Source: CAYOEZ01 sp964402955
GTDB lineage: Bacteria; Chloroflexota; DTOL01; DAOUCN01
Reading direction: 5' to 3'
Assembly: GCA_964402955.1 (NCBI GenBank)
Contig: CAYOEZ010000024.1
Coordinates: 1 to 32,460 of the forward strand
DNA length: 32,460 nucleotides
Below are positions 7,791 to 14,881 of the stretch, one piece after another (position 1 is the first letter of the stretch; every line of letters begins with the position of its first letter). Both the position numbers and the translations under genes were made by a program. The notes beneath the pieces were generated by a model. The model did no database searches. It worked only from the letters and a program-made list of their open reading frames with translations, and had not been told where the DNA came from.

Positions 7791-9461
7791 GTGATAAAAA
7801 AGAAGTTAGCAGAGCTTCTCCACCAGTCTCTGGTCGCTGCACAGGCTGCTGGAGACCTGCCTCAGTTCGATTTGCCCGCCGACATGGCCGTCGAGCGCCC
7901 GCAGAAGGAAAGCGTCGGCGACCTGACGACGACCTTGCCTCTGAAGATGACGCGCCCGGCCAGGATGCCGCCGTTGAAGATTGCCGAGGCGATCGTGAAG
8001 CACTTGCCCAAGGATGAGATGCTGGGCAAGGTCGCCGTATGTGCACCCGGCTTCGTCAACGTGACACTGTCTGCGTCATGGCTGGCGCGCCAGGTAGACG
8101 AGGTTATCGCGGCGGGGGAGAGCTTTGGCCGTCTCGATCTGGGCAAGGGCAAGAAGGTGCAGGTGGAGTATGTCAGCGCCAACCCGACCGGGCCGCTCTC
8201 GGTTGGTTCTGGCCGCAATGCCGTCCTGGGCGACGGCGTGGCGAACATCCTTGATCGGGCGGGATATGCCGTGCAGCGCGAGTTTTACATAAACGATGCC
8301 GGTACACAGGTCTCGTTTTTCAACGATAGTCTCTTTGCTCGCTACGCCCAGGCGCTTGGCCGCAGCGATGAACAAGTGCCGGAAAAGGGCTACCAGGGCG
8401 AGTACATGGTCGAACTCGCCCACCAACTGATCAACGAAGCCGGCGATCGCTACCTGCAGAGGCCGCGGGTTGACGCGCTGCGCGAGGTCGGGGAGTGGGG
8501 CACCGCTAAGGTGCTCGCCAGTTACCGCGATGACCTGGCTGTCGTCGACATTCGCTTTGACAACTGGTTTTCGGAGAAGACACTCTACACGAGCGGCTTG
8601 TTTGACCGCCTTCTGGCCGATCTCGAGCGCCGCGGCCACACGATCGCACGCGATGGCGCCGTCTGGTTTGCCTCCAAGAACCTGGGCGAAGACAAAGACA
8701 ACGTCATTGTCCGTTCAGAGGGGCGTGGGCCGACCTATTTCGCTTCAGATATTGCTTATCACTTCAACAAGTTTGTCGAGCGCGGGTTCGACCGCGTCAT
8801 CGACGTCTGGGGCGCCGATCATCAAGGGCATGTGTCGCGCCTGAAGACGGCCGTGTCGGCCTTTGACGTCGATCCGGAGCGTCTGACTTTGTTGCTCTAC
8901 CAGCTTGTCACCGTGAAACGCGGCGGCGTGGTGGTGCGCATGTCGCGCCGCAAAGGCGAGATCATCAGCCTGCGCGAAGTGGTTGACGAAGTGGGGGCTG
9001 ATGCAGTGCGCTATTTCTTGCTGGCGCGCAGCGCCGATGCGCAGATGGACTTTGACCTGCAACTGGCCAAAGAGGAATCATCAGAGAATCCGGTCTACTA
9101 TATCCAGTATGCCTTCGCGCGTATCGCCAGCATCGTGCGCGGCGCAGGCGATCTGCTGAACGGCACACCCGACCTCACCTTGCTGACAGGCGAGCCGGAG
9201 TTGGCGCTCGTGCGCAAGATGCTTGAGCTGCCTGAGGTGATCCAGAAGTCCGCCGAGCTGCTCGAGCCGCACCATGTCCCGCACTATGCGCTGGAACTGG
9301 CCGGCGTCTTCCACGCCTTCTACAAGCAGTGCCGTGTCATTTCGTCGGAACCTGGCGACGAGGCCATCAGCCGGGCGCGTCTGCAGCTTGTGCGGGCCGC
9401 CGGCGTCGTTTTCGCCAACACCCTACGCACGATGGGCATGAGCGCGCCGGAACATATGTAG
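7791..9461 (+). CDS. argS: Arginyl-tRNA synthetase
   Basis: A 556-residue class I synthetase that charges tRNA-Arg. The N-terminal additional domain occupies about 1-110, the Rossmann catalytic core follows, and the DALR anticodon-binding domain takes the C-terminal 120 residues. The family sequence VEYVSANPTGPL is clear, but the HIGH box that follows reads SVGS (137-140), with both histidines replaced. The KMSKS-like loop is RMSRRKG (383-389), followed by the typical DEVGADAVRYFL. The start is GTG, with AGGGGA 8 nt upstream. It lies 12 nt after the glycosidase and is probably read from the same transcript. No second argS is visible here, so I take it as functional despite the unusual HIGH box. 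Confidence 0.95.
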   Translation: MIKKKLAELLHQSLVAAQAAGDLPQFDLPADMAVERPQKESVGDLTTTLPLKMTRPARMPPLKIAEAIVKHLPKDEMLGKVAVCAPGFVNVTLSASWLARQVDEVIAAGESFGRLDLGKGKKVQVEYVSANPTGPLSVGSGRNAVLGDGVANILDRAGYAVQREFYINDAGTQVSFFNDSLFARYAQALGRSDEQVPEKGYQGEYMVELAHQLINEAGDRYLQRPRVDALREVGEWGTAKVLASYRDDLAVVDIRFDNWFSEKTLYTSGLFDRLLADLERRGHTIARDGAVWFASKNLGEDKDNVIVRSEGRGPTYFASDIAYHFNKFVERGFDRVIDVWGADHQGHVSRLKTAVSAFDVDPERLTLLLYQLVTVKRGGVVVRMSRRKGEIISLREVVDEVGADAVRYFLLARSADAQMDFDLQLAKEESSENPVYYIQYAFARIASIVRGAGDLLNGTPDLTLLTGEPELALVRKMLELPEVIQKSAELLEPHHVPHYALELAGVFHAFYKQCRVISSEPGDEAISRARLQLVRAAGVVFANTLRTMGMSAPEHM

Positions 9462-9474
9462 CGTGGCACGGTCC

Positions 9475-9538
9475 AACCACGGAGACACAGAGGACACGGA
9501 GGGAAGAATCTCTCCGTGTCCTCTGTGTCTCCGTGGTT
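9475..9538. repeat. 27-bp perfect palindrome between convergent argS and glycosyltransferase
   Basis: Arms 9475-9501 and 9512-9538 are perfectly complementary and enclose a 10-nt loop. The arms are built from short related units (CGGAGACACAGAGGACACGG). The element fills most of the 86-base gap between two converging genes, so it can act as a terminator for both. The wording matches a degenerate relative at 14673-14795, which suggests a dispersed intergenic repeat family rather than a plain terminator. Confidence 0.8.
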
Positions 9539-9547
9539 TACAGTCTC

Positions 9548-10312
9548 TCATTCGACACGGGCCATCCGCCACAACTTGACATATGTACGGAAGGTGTAGT
9601 ACGCGAGAAGAGCGCTGAGGAGCAGGCCCAATAGACCGTCGCGGTAGCCCTGCAACAAGAAGAAACGGCGTACAAACTCACGCGCTGGCTGGCCGATGAA
9701 GGAGCGCAGGCGAGCGCGCTTGCCGTCCTGGTACAACTGGCGGGCAGCGATGCCGGTGTAGAACTCCTGTTTGGCGACGAACTGGCTGATGTTGTCATAG
9801 TTGTAGTGAGTGAGGCGGTTAGTGAGGTGGCCATCCGGCCCGTCGAAGATGACGAGCTCGTGGACGGGCCGCGCCGGGTCCCAGTGGCAGCGTGCGATGT
9901 TGAGCAGGCGTGGCTGGTAGTCGGGCGCCCAGCCGCTATGGCGCACGAGTCTGCCGAGAATGTAGTTGTTGCGTGGCGCCCAGTAGCCGGCGTGCTCGTC
10001 GCTCTGGATAACCCGGCGCACCTCGGCGGCGAGCTCTGCCGTCGCCCGTTCGTCGGCATCGACGAAGAACACCCAGGGATGGCTGGCCAGGGACATGGCG
10101 GCCGTGCGCTGGTCGGCCCAGTTGATGAAGCGGCGCTGCTCGACGCGTGCCCCTTTGGCGCGCGCAATCTCCACCGTGCGATCACTGCTGAACGAGTCGA
10201 GCACGATCAGTTCGTCTGCCCAGAGGAGTGTATCCAGGCAAGCTGCGATGTGGCGCTCCTCGTTGAGGGTCAGGACGATGGCTGAAACGTTCTGTTGCGT
10301 GGTCTCGTTCAT
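9548..10312 (-). CDS. Family 2 glycosyltransferase (WaaE/KdtX-like)
   Basis: A 254-residue GT-A enzyme. The N-terminal nucleotide-sugar-binding fold starts AIVLTLNEERHI and continues DSFSSDRT. The DxD motif is VDADER, which binds the divalent metal and the sugar nucleotide. The layout, including INWADQRTAAM and the later PVHELV segment, resembles the WaaE-type subgroup that adds a sugar to lipopolysaccharide core or capsule. A short hydrophobic stretch near the C-terminus (about 222-240) may associate with the membrane. The ATG overlaps the vapC stop as ATGA (10309-10312), so its translation appears coupled to the toxin gene. Donor and acceptor are not readable. Confidence 0.88.
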   Translation of the reverse strand: MNETTQQNVSAIVLTLNEERHIAACLDTLLWADELIVLDSFSSDRTVEIARAKGARVEQRRFINWADQRTAAMSLASHPWVFFVDADERATAELAAEVRRVIQSDEHAGYWAPRNNYILGRLVRHSGWAPDYQPRLLNIARCHWDPARPVHELVIFDGPDGHLTNRLTHYNYDNISQFVAKQEFYTGIAARQLYQDGKRARLRSFIGQPAREFVRRFFLLQGYRDGLLGLLLSALLAYYTFRTYVKLWRMARVE

Positions 10313-10695
10313 TGGCGTTGCAGGCGGTGGCGCTTCATCTCTGGCATCGGGTAATGCCGATCGTTGAATGTAATGAGAGATGCATCCGTCTCTGTCGCCG
10401 AGGCAGCGATGAGTGCGTCACCCAACTGTATACCGTGGCTGGAGCGAAAGGTCTGCATATAGCGGCCTGCTTTTTCTCCAATACGTTCGTCGATAACGAC
10501 GCACGCCATGCGAGAGAGGATTTGAGCTGTGAGCATTTCCTCCCCTGCACGTAGTCCGGAGAATATCTCTGCTCGCGTGACTGGCGAATAGAGTAGGACG
10601 TGACCATCTTTCCTCAGTTGTGATATCTGGTCATGCACCAGTTTGTTGGCGCGGAACATCTCGATGAATATATCAGTATCGAGGAGGTATCTCAT
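10309..10695 (-). CDS. vapC: PIN-domain toxin, VapC type
   Basis: A 128-residue PIN-domain ribonuclease, the usual length for VapC toxins, which cleave tRNA or rRNA when released from their antitoxin. The four acidic metal ligands are all present: Asp6 in LLDTDIFI, Glu43 in RAEIFSGL, Asp93 in LGDALIAA and Asp112 in TFNDRHY. It therefore looks active. The start overlaps the antitoxin stop (ATGA, 10692-10695), the standard arrangement. Its own stop overlaps the start of the next gene, a glycosyltransferase, which is less usual. Confidence 0.92.
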   Translation of the reverse strand: MRYLLDTDIFIEMFRANKLVHDQISQLRKDGHVLLYSPVTRAEIFSGLRAGEEMLTAQILSRMACVVIDERIGEKAGRYMQTFRSSHGIQLGDALIAASATETDASLITFNDRHYPMPEMKRHRLQRQ

Positions 10696-10949
10696 AGACC
10701 CAACCCCTCAAGTCTATTGTCATCGCGCAGCGATCGTACGTATTCATCGGTTGTCCCAATATCGGCACGATCTTTCCACATGCCCGTGACCGCTTCGAGC
10801 GCCTGATCAAAGTCATCATCCCCGTTATGCTTATAGAAGCGGTCAATGGCGCGACGAATCAATTCCGAAATGGGAACCTTTTCCTCTGAGCTGAGGATGG
10901 TTAACTCCCGCCATTGTTCATTCGTCAGGTATATTTGTGTGCGTTTCAT
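10692..10949 (-). CDS. vapB: Ribbon-helix-helix antitoxin, VapB type
   Basis: An 85-residue protein starting at ATG 10949, with GGAGG 7 nt upstream. An 18-residue upstream extension lacks a ribosome site and would begin before the mapped promoter start. Residues 1-45 are a ribbon-helix-helix DNA-binding fold (MKRTQIYLTNEQW strand, then EEKVPISELIRRAIDRFY helices). The C-terminal half is acidic and polar, as expected for the segment that wraps around the toxin. The pair should repress its own promoter through the palindrome at 10968-10982. The antitoxin comes first and overlaps vapC. Confidence 0.88.
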   Translation of the reverse strand: MKRTQIYLTNEQWRELTILSSEEKVPISELIRRAIDRFYKHNGDDDFDQALEAVTGMWKDRADIGTTDEYVRSLRDDNRLEGLGL

Positions 10950-10967
10950 GCCGGCGCCTCCATGACG

Positions 10968-11003
10968 ATGTATATCATACATTATAACGCAAAGGTGTGT
11001 CAA
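10968..11003 (-). promoter_or_regulatory. vapBC promoter with overlapping palindromic operator
   Basis: Read on the minus strand, -35 TTGACA (11003-10998), an 18-base spacer and -10 TATGAT (10979-10974). A perfect palindrome ATGTAT-N3-ATACAT (10968-10982) covers the -10 box and is the probable site for autorepression by the RHH antitoxin. The -35 lies just after the stop of the upstream glycosyltransferase gene, so vapBC can be transcribed independently of it. Confidence 0.82.
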
Positions 11004-11015
11004 GCGGTAGCGTTC

Positions 11016-11939
11016 CTATAGCGCCCACACCACTTGGTAGGCTTGCATACTCTCGGCGTAGTCATTGTCCGACAGCCTGCCGCGCCGGTGCGCCGACCAG
11101 GCGCGCAGCATCTCACGCGCCAGGCCAAGGCGGATAATGCAACGATTTGCCAGGCAGTAGGCGCGGCTATGGTGCATGGTGGCAAAGTGCGCGCGGCTGC
11201 GATGAAGCTCGACGAACATGCGGTAGCGGAACTGGCTGGTACTCTTGCCGCCGTGGTGAATGACCGGCGCATCCGCGACGTGCCATATCTGCCAGCCGGC
11301 GCGCTTGATGCGCAGGCACCAGTCAATCTCCTCGCAATACATGAAGAAGCCATCGTCCATCATACCCACCTGCTCCATCGTCTCACGCCGTACCAATAGA
11401 CACGCTCCCAGCGGATGGTCAATCTCAAAGGAACTGGTGTAGGCATGCAGCGGGTAGCGGCCATTGAGGCGAGAATTGATGACGCGGTGGTTGACATTGT
11501 AGAAGTCGAAGAAGCTCATCAACAGAGTGGGGAAACGGAATGCGGAATGTTGGAAGCTGCCGTCAAGGTTGAGCAGGTGGCCGCCGGCGGCGCCGGCGCG
11601 GGGGTGGGCGTCCATGAAGCGCACCAGAGCGCCCAGCGCATCAGCGAGCACTTCTGTGTCGGGGTTAAGCAGCAGCAGGTAGCGCCCACTCGCCACGGCC
11701 AGACCCTTGTTGCTGCCGGCGGCGAAGCCGACGTTGTCGCTCTCGATCAGGCTGACCGTGGGGAAGGTCGTGCGCGCCATATCCACACTGCAGTCAGCGG
11801 ACCCGTTGTCGACGACAATCGTCTCGATTGCCGGGGCGCCGGGGAGCGCGCAGGCGCGCTCGAGCGAGCCCAGGCAGGCGCGGAGCAGGTCCCTGGTGTT
11901 GTAGCTGACGATGATGATAGACAGATCAATGGCTGTCAT
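11016..11939 (-). CDS. Family 2 glycosyltransferase (rhamnosyltransferase-like)
   Basis: A 307-residue GT-A enzyme. The start LSIIIVSYNTRDLL and VVDNGSADCS form the nucleotide-binding part, LLNPDTEV is the DxD-equivalent motif, and GACLLVRRETMEQVGMMDDGFFMYCEEIDWCLRIKRAG is the signature of the WbbL-like rhamnosyltransferase group (ED base motif within the EEIDW segment). No membrane segment is seen, so it probably acts at the cytoplasmic face. It starts 13 nt after the lipoprotein gene and belongs to the operon that begins at the cobalamin-binding subunit. No ribosome site is evident, so it may depend on translation of the upstream gene. Confidence 0.9.
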   Translation of the reverse strand: MTAIDLSIIIVSYNTRDLLRACLGSLERACALPGAPAIETIVVDNGSADCSVDMARTTFPTVSLIESDNVGFAAGSNKGLAVASGRYLLLLNPDTEVLADALGALVRFMDAHPRAGAAGGHLLNLDGSFQHSAFRFPTLLMSFFDFYNVNHRVINSRLNGRYPLHAYTSSFEIDHPLGACLLVRRETMEQVGMMDDGFFMYCEEIDWCLRIKRAGWQIWHVADAPVIHHGGKSTSQFRYRMFVELHRSRAHFATMHHSRAYCLANRCIIRLGLAREMLRAWSAHRRGRLSDNDYAESMQAYQVVWAL

Positions 11940-11952
11940 GGGCGAGTGGTGA

Positions 11953-13197
11953 TCAGTAACCGATCGAGATCAGGGTTGGTTTGACCTTGTCGTTCACGAT
12001 GGCGACCTGCTCATGCTGGAGGCCCACCCAGAAGTAGATGGAGGGCCTTGTCGGAGCGGTCGTCACTTTTATGTAGCCGACAATCGTCTGGCGCTGGCCT
12101 GGCAGCAGTGTGTCGCCTGTCAATCCCCAGCGGAAGGGATATTGGCGGCCCGCCGAGTTGCCCTCGAAGTCGGCTTCGACGCGGAAGACGCCCGGGTTTT
12201 CGGGGAAGCCCTTTTGGTTATAGTTTTCATCGGTCGTGTAGATGGTACCCGAGTATGGCCCCTGACTGCGGATCGCGACCGTGCCGACGTTTTCGACAGT
12301 GACCTCGATGCGTACCAGGCCGTTGAGTTGTACGGACGGGGGAGTGATGCTGGCAGAGACGATTTGCACCAGAGGCACGCCGCCGTTAGCGATGGTCAGC
12401 GGCCGGGTGATCACGATGTCGTTGCCGATCGCGTCTTTGGCCTCGCCGACAACCAGGTATTCGCCGTCTGGCGGCGGCGTATTGCCGAGGTCAACGCCGC
12501 CCTCGTAGTCGTGCTCGTGACGCCCTGCCTTGAGCTTGGACACCGGCGCGATCGGGTACTTCACGTGCTTCTGATCGTCGGTTCTGAGGAGAAAGACCTC
12601 GACCGTCGCTTCTTTGGTGAGCCAATAGCTGACCGCAATGCGGTCCTCGATGCCGTCACGATTGGGCGTGAAGGTGATGCGGTCGGCGTGGGTGGCCTTA
12701 CAGGCGGGCTCGATGCAGGGTGTGAAGACAGAGAAGTCGCCGAATGCCGGCGGCGTGCTGTCACCGTTCTTGATGGACAGGCTTGCCTGTGCTGTCTCTT
12801 TCTGACCGCCGTTCTCAACCGTCACCATGACCTTGTAGTTGCCGTCAGGCAAAACAACGGCCTGGGTGGTCGTGTAGTACGGAGTGAGCGCCAACGGCGT
12901 CTCGACAACGCCGCTGAAGCGCGCCTGGAACTCGCCGGCGGAGCGCGGCTCGCTCTGACGGAAGACGTAGGTCCTGCCTTTCTCGTCGCTCAAGGTGATG
13001 GTGAGGGAGGATGACGAGCGCCCAACGCGATAAGAAATCGTCGCTACGTCCGCCGCGCCGTCGCCATTGGGTGAGATGGAGTCGGGTGTGACTTTTACTT
13101 CGGACAGAAGCGACGCGTTGCCGCCGCAGGCGGTCAATGCAATCGCCAGCATGAGCACCATGCCGAGAGCCAACGCACGTATGGGCCGAATCCTCAC
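11953..13197 (-). CDS. Lipoprotein with Ig-like repeats of the PNGDG type
   Basis: A 414-residue protein with GTG start at 13197, 5 nt after GGAGG; an ATG at 13209 that touches the meaB stop (TGATG) is the alternative but has no ribosome site. The signal peptide ends at a lipobox (ALTAC, Cys24). Two tandem modules each begin with a calcium-binding-like turn: ISPNGDGAAD (about 41-50) and FTPNRDGIED (about 175). Both run into strands ending PDGNYKV or PDGEYLV, as in FlgD-type Ig folds of surface adhesins. The last 150 residues look like a CARDB-type beta-sandwich. No catalytic motif was seen. Function is unknown; a structural or binding role on the outer face is likely. It sits between meaB and a glycosyltransferase. 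Confidence 0.75.
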   Translation of the reverse strand: MRIRPIRALALGMVLMLAIALTACGGNASLLSEVKVTPDSISPNGDGAADVATISYRVGRSSSSLTITLSDEKGRTYVFRQSEPRSAGEFQARFSGVVETPLALTPYYTTTQAVVLPDGNYKVMVTVENGGQKETAQASLSIKNGDSTPPAFGDFSVFTPCIEPACKATHADRITFTPNRDGIEDRIAVSYWLTKEATVEVFLLRTDDQKHVKYPIAPVSKLKAGRHEHDYEGGVDLGNTPPPDGEYLVVGEAKDAIGNDIVITRPLTIANGGVPLVQIVSASITPPSVQLNGLVRIEVTVENVGTVAIRSQGPYSGTIYTTDENYNQKGFPENPGVFRVEADFEGNSAGRQYPFRWGLTGDTLLPGQRQTIVGYIKVTTAPTRPSIYFWVGLQHEQVAIVNDKVKPTLISIGY

Positions 13198-13208
13198 ATC
13201 ATCCTCCA

Positions 13209-14150
13209 TCAGGTTGTGCGCGTGCCAGCGCCGAGAATCTGCTGCACGGCGGAATACGGGTCAAGCTCTCTTTCTGCGACGCTCTGCACCAACTGATCCA
13301 GGCGGCCCGCAGGCAATGCAGACAGAGCGCGAGTGGTCAACTCGTGACGCAGAAGCGCCAGCACTTCGTCGTGGGCGCGTGCGTGCTCATGCTCGGCCAG
13401 GCGGTTGCTGCCTTTGAGATAGGCCAGGTGCTGTTCCAGGCTGTCCACCAGTGCGCTGACGCCTGCGCCCTCGCTGGCAATCGTCTGCAAGATCGGCGGG
13501 CGCCAGGCGCTGGCCGGCGCGCCCGCGCCCAGCGCCTCAAGTGCGCCCTGAATGCGTTCGGCGCCGGGCAGATCGGCCTTATTGATGACGAAAATGTCGG
13601 CGATTTCCAGAATCCCAGCCTTGAGAATCTGGATGTCGTCGCCGAGCGTCGGCACCTGAATCACGACCGTCGTCTGCGCTGAGCGAGCGATATCGACTTC
13701 ATCCTGGCCGACGCCAACCGTCTCAACAAGGATTACATCGCGGCCAAATGCATCGAGCACGCGCATCGCGTCGGCGCTCGCCCGCGTCAGACCGCCCAGG
13801 CTGCCGCGCGTGGCCATGCTGCGGATGAAGACGCCGGGGTCGCCTGCTGCTTCCTGCATGCGGATGCGGTCGCCCAGAATGGCGCCTCCGCTGAAGGGGC
13901 TCGATGGATCGACGGCGATGACGCCGACGGTGCGCTTGCGGCGACGCAACTCAAGCGCGATCTCGTTGACCAGCGTGCTCTTGCCCGTGCCCGGAGCGCC
14001 GGTTATGCCAACGATATGGGCGTGGCCGGTGTGGGCGTGCAGAAGCGACAGATCAGGGCGCGCCTGCAACGGCGCGTTTTCCACAAGCGTCAGTAGGCGG
14101 GCCGCCGCCCGCCGGTCGCCGCGCAGCACCGCTTCGGCCAGGTCGCTCAT
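13209..14150 (-). CDS. meaB: MeaB/ArgK-family GTPase, mutase chaperone
   Basis: A 313-residue G3E-family GTPase that guards adenosylcobalamin-dependent acyl-CoA mutases, gating cofactor loading and removal of damaged cofactor. The P-loop is GAPGTGKST (51-59), the switch II region ETVGVGQ (143-149) and the base-specificity motif NKAD (190-193); AVDPSSPFSGGAILGDRIRM is typical of the family. The start overlaps the stop of the cobalamin-binding subunit as ATGA (14147-14150), the expected pairing. A former name, ArgK, rests on an old assignment to arginine transport and should not be used. It is followed directly by the lipoprotein gene. Confidence 0.94.
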   Translation of the reverse strand: MSDLAEAVLRGDRRAAARLLTLVENAPLQARPDLSLLHAHTGHAHIVGITGAPGTGKSTLVNEIALELRRRKRTVGVIAVDPSSPFSGGAILGDRIRMQEAAGDPGVFIRSMATRGSLGGLTRASADAMRVLDAFGRDVILVETVGVGQDEVDIARSAQTTVVIQVPTLGDDIQILKAGILEIADIFVINKADLPGAERIQGALEALGAGAPASAWRPPILQTIASEGAGVSALVDSLEQHLAYLKGSNRLAEHEHARAHDEVLALLRHELTTRALSALPAGRLDQLVQSVAERELDPYSAVQQILGAGTRTT

Positions 14151-14551
14151 CGAGGCTTAACGTTGCTCTTGATGAACGCAGCGACATCCTGCGTTGAGGC
14201 GCCCGGACCGAAGACGGCAGCGACGCCGGCCTGTTTGAGCGCTGCGACGTCCTCATCGGGGATGATGCCGCCGACGCAGACGAGGACATGGTCGAGACCC
14301 TGGGCGCGCAGCAGAGCACAGGTGCGCGGGGCGAGCGTCAGATGCGCGCCGGACAGGATGGACAGTCCGACGGCGTCCACATCTTCTTGCATCGCTGCTT
14401 CCACAATCATCTCGGGGGTCTGGCGCAGGCCGGTGTAGATCACTTCCATGCCGGCATCGCGCAAGGCTCGGGCAATGACCTTGGCCCCGCGATCGTGCCC
14501 ATCGAGGCCCGGCTTGGCGACCAGGACGCGAATCTTCGCTTCTTCTGTCAT
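14147..14551 (-). CDS. Methylmalonyl-CoA mutase-type cobalamin-binding subunit
   Basis: A 134-residue stand-alone B12-binding domain equal to the C-terminal domain of methylmalonyl-CoA mutase. The base-off/His-on motif is complete: Asp17-x-His19-x-x-Gly22 in LDGHDRG, then the Ser64/Leu66 segment SILSG and the GG of VCVGGIIP (94-95). His19 is the axial cobalt ligand. Small subunits of this kind work with a separate catalytic subunit of about 550 residues, which is absent here: the next gene upstream is radC on the other strand. It might serve methylmalonyl-, ethylmalonyl- or isobutyryl-type mutases, and the sequence does not decide. A plausible promoter lies at 14595-14623. Confidence 0.9.
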   Translation of the reverse strand: MTEEAKIRVLVAKPGLDGHDRGAKVIARALRDAGMEVIYTGLRQTPEMIVEAAMQEDVDAVGLSILSGAHLTLAPRTCALLRAQGLDHVLVCVGGIIPDEDVAALKQAGVAAVFGPGASTQDVAAFIKSNVKPR

Positions 14552-14594
14552 AGGTCAGGGGACCATCCTTTCGTGTGCTTCGCAGTGTGGCTGT

Positions 14595-14623
14595 ATTATA
14601 GCATCAAACGGGAGGGTTTGCAA
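14595..14623 (-). promoter_or_regulatory. Promoter of the mutase-subunit/meaB operon
   Basis: Read on the minus strand, -10 TATAAT (14600-14595) is consensus and lies 17 bases after TTGCAA (14623-14618), a 4/6 match to the -35. Transcription would begin near 14588, about 37 nt before the start codon. Confidence 0.68.
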
Positions 14624-14672
14624 AGTAGGTCGCTGCAGTTCAGACATGTCGAGATAAGGGTGCTCATGAAAA

Positions 14673-14795
14673 CCACAGAGGCGCAGAGGACACAGAGCGG
14701 ATCGGAACTGAGTATGCACGCGTACGACGCACGGCAAGAGGCGTCACAGCAATCGGCAAAGAGATGTTCTCCGCGCTCTCTGCGTCTCAGCGGTG
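14673..14795. repeat. Degenerate inverted repeat of the CAGAG family
   Basis: The left part CCACAGAGGCGCAGAGGACA (14673-14692) continues as CAGAGCGG, and the right part 14771-14795 (CCGCGCTCTCTGCGTCTCAG, then CGGTG) is its imperfect reverse complement. The best-matched core is GAGGCGCAGAG against GAGACGCAGAG. The unit sequence closely resembles the perfect palindrome at 9475-9538. About 70 bases of unrelated sequence separate the arms. It has no coding content. It looks like a decayed copy of a dispersed intergenic element. Confidence 0.6.
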
Positions 14796-14834
14796 CATAA
14801 AAGACGCTATCTTGAATTGTCTGGCTGCGGTAAG

Positions 14835-14863
14835 TACACATTCAGCCGCGATTATGATATACT
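14835..14863 (+). promoter_or_regulatory. Candidate promoter of radC
   Basis: TACACA (14835-14840, 4/6 to the -35), a 17-base spacer, and TATACT (14858-14863). An overlapping TATGAT at 14853 has no partner at good spacing. Initiation near 14870 would leave AAGGAG (14870-14875) at the very 5' end of the mRNA, so the site is only moderately convincing. Confidence 0.45.
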
Positions 14864-14881
14864 TGACGCAAGGAGCCGACA

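Larger units (their letters stand above)
14552..14881. other. Divergent intergenic region, mutase subunit / radC
   Basis: This 330-base gap holds a minus-strand promoter (14595-14623), a degenerate inverted repeat of the CAGAG family (14673-14795) and a candidate plus-strand promoter for radC (14835-14863). Short open frames crossing it run through the repeat and have no ribosome site, so none is called. Confidence 0.7.

Noticed and set aside
12013..13014. 333-codon frame antisense to the Ig-like lipoprotein
   Set aside because: The opposite strand has a signal peptide, lipobox and repeated motifs; this frame has none.
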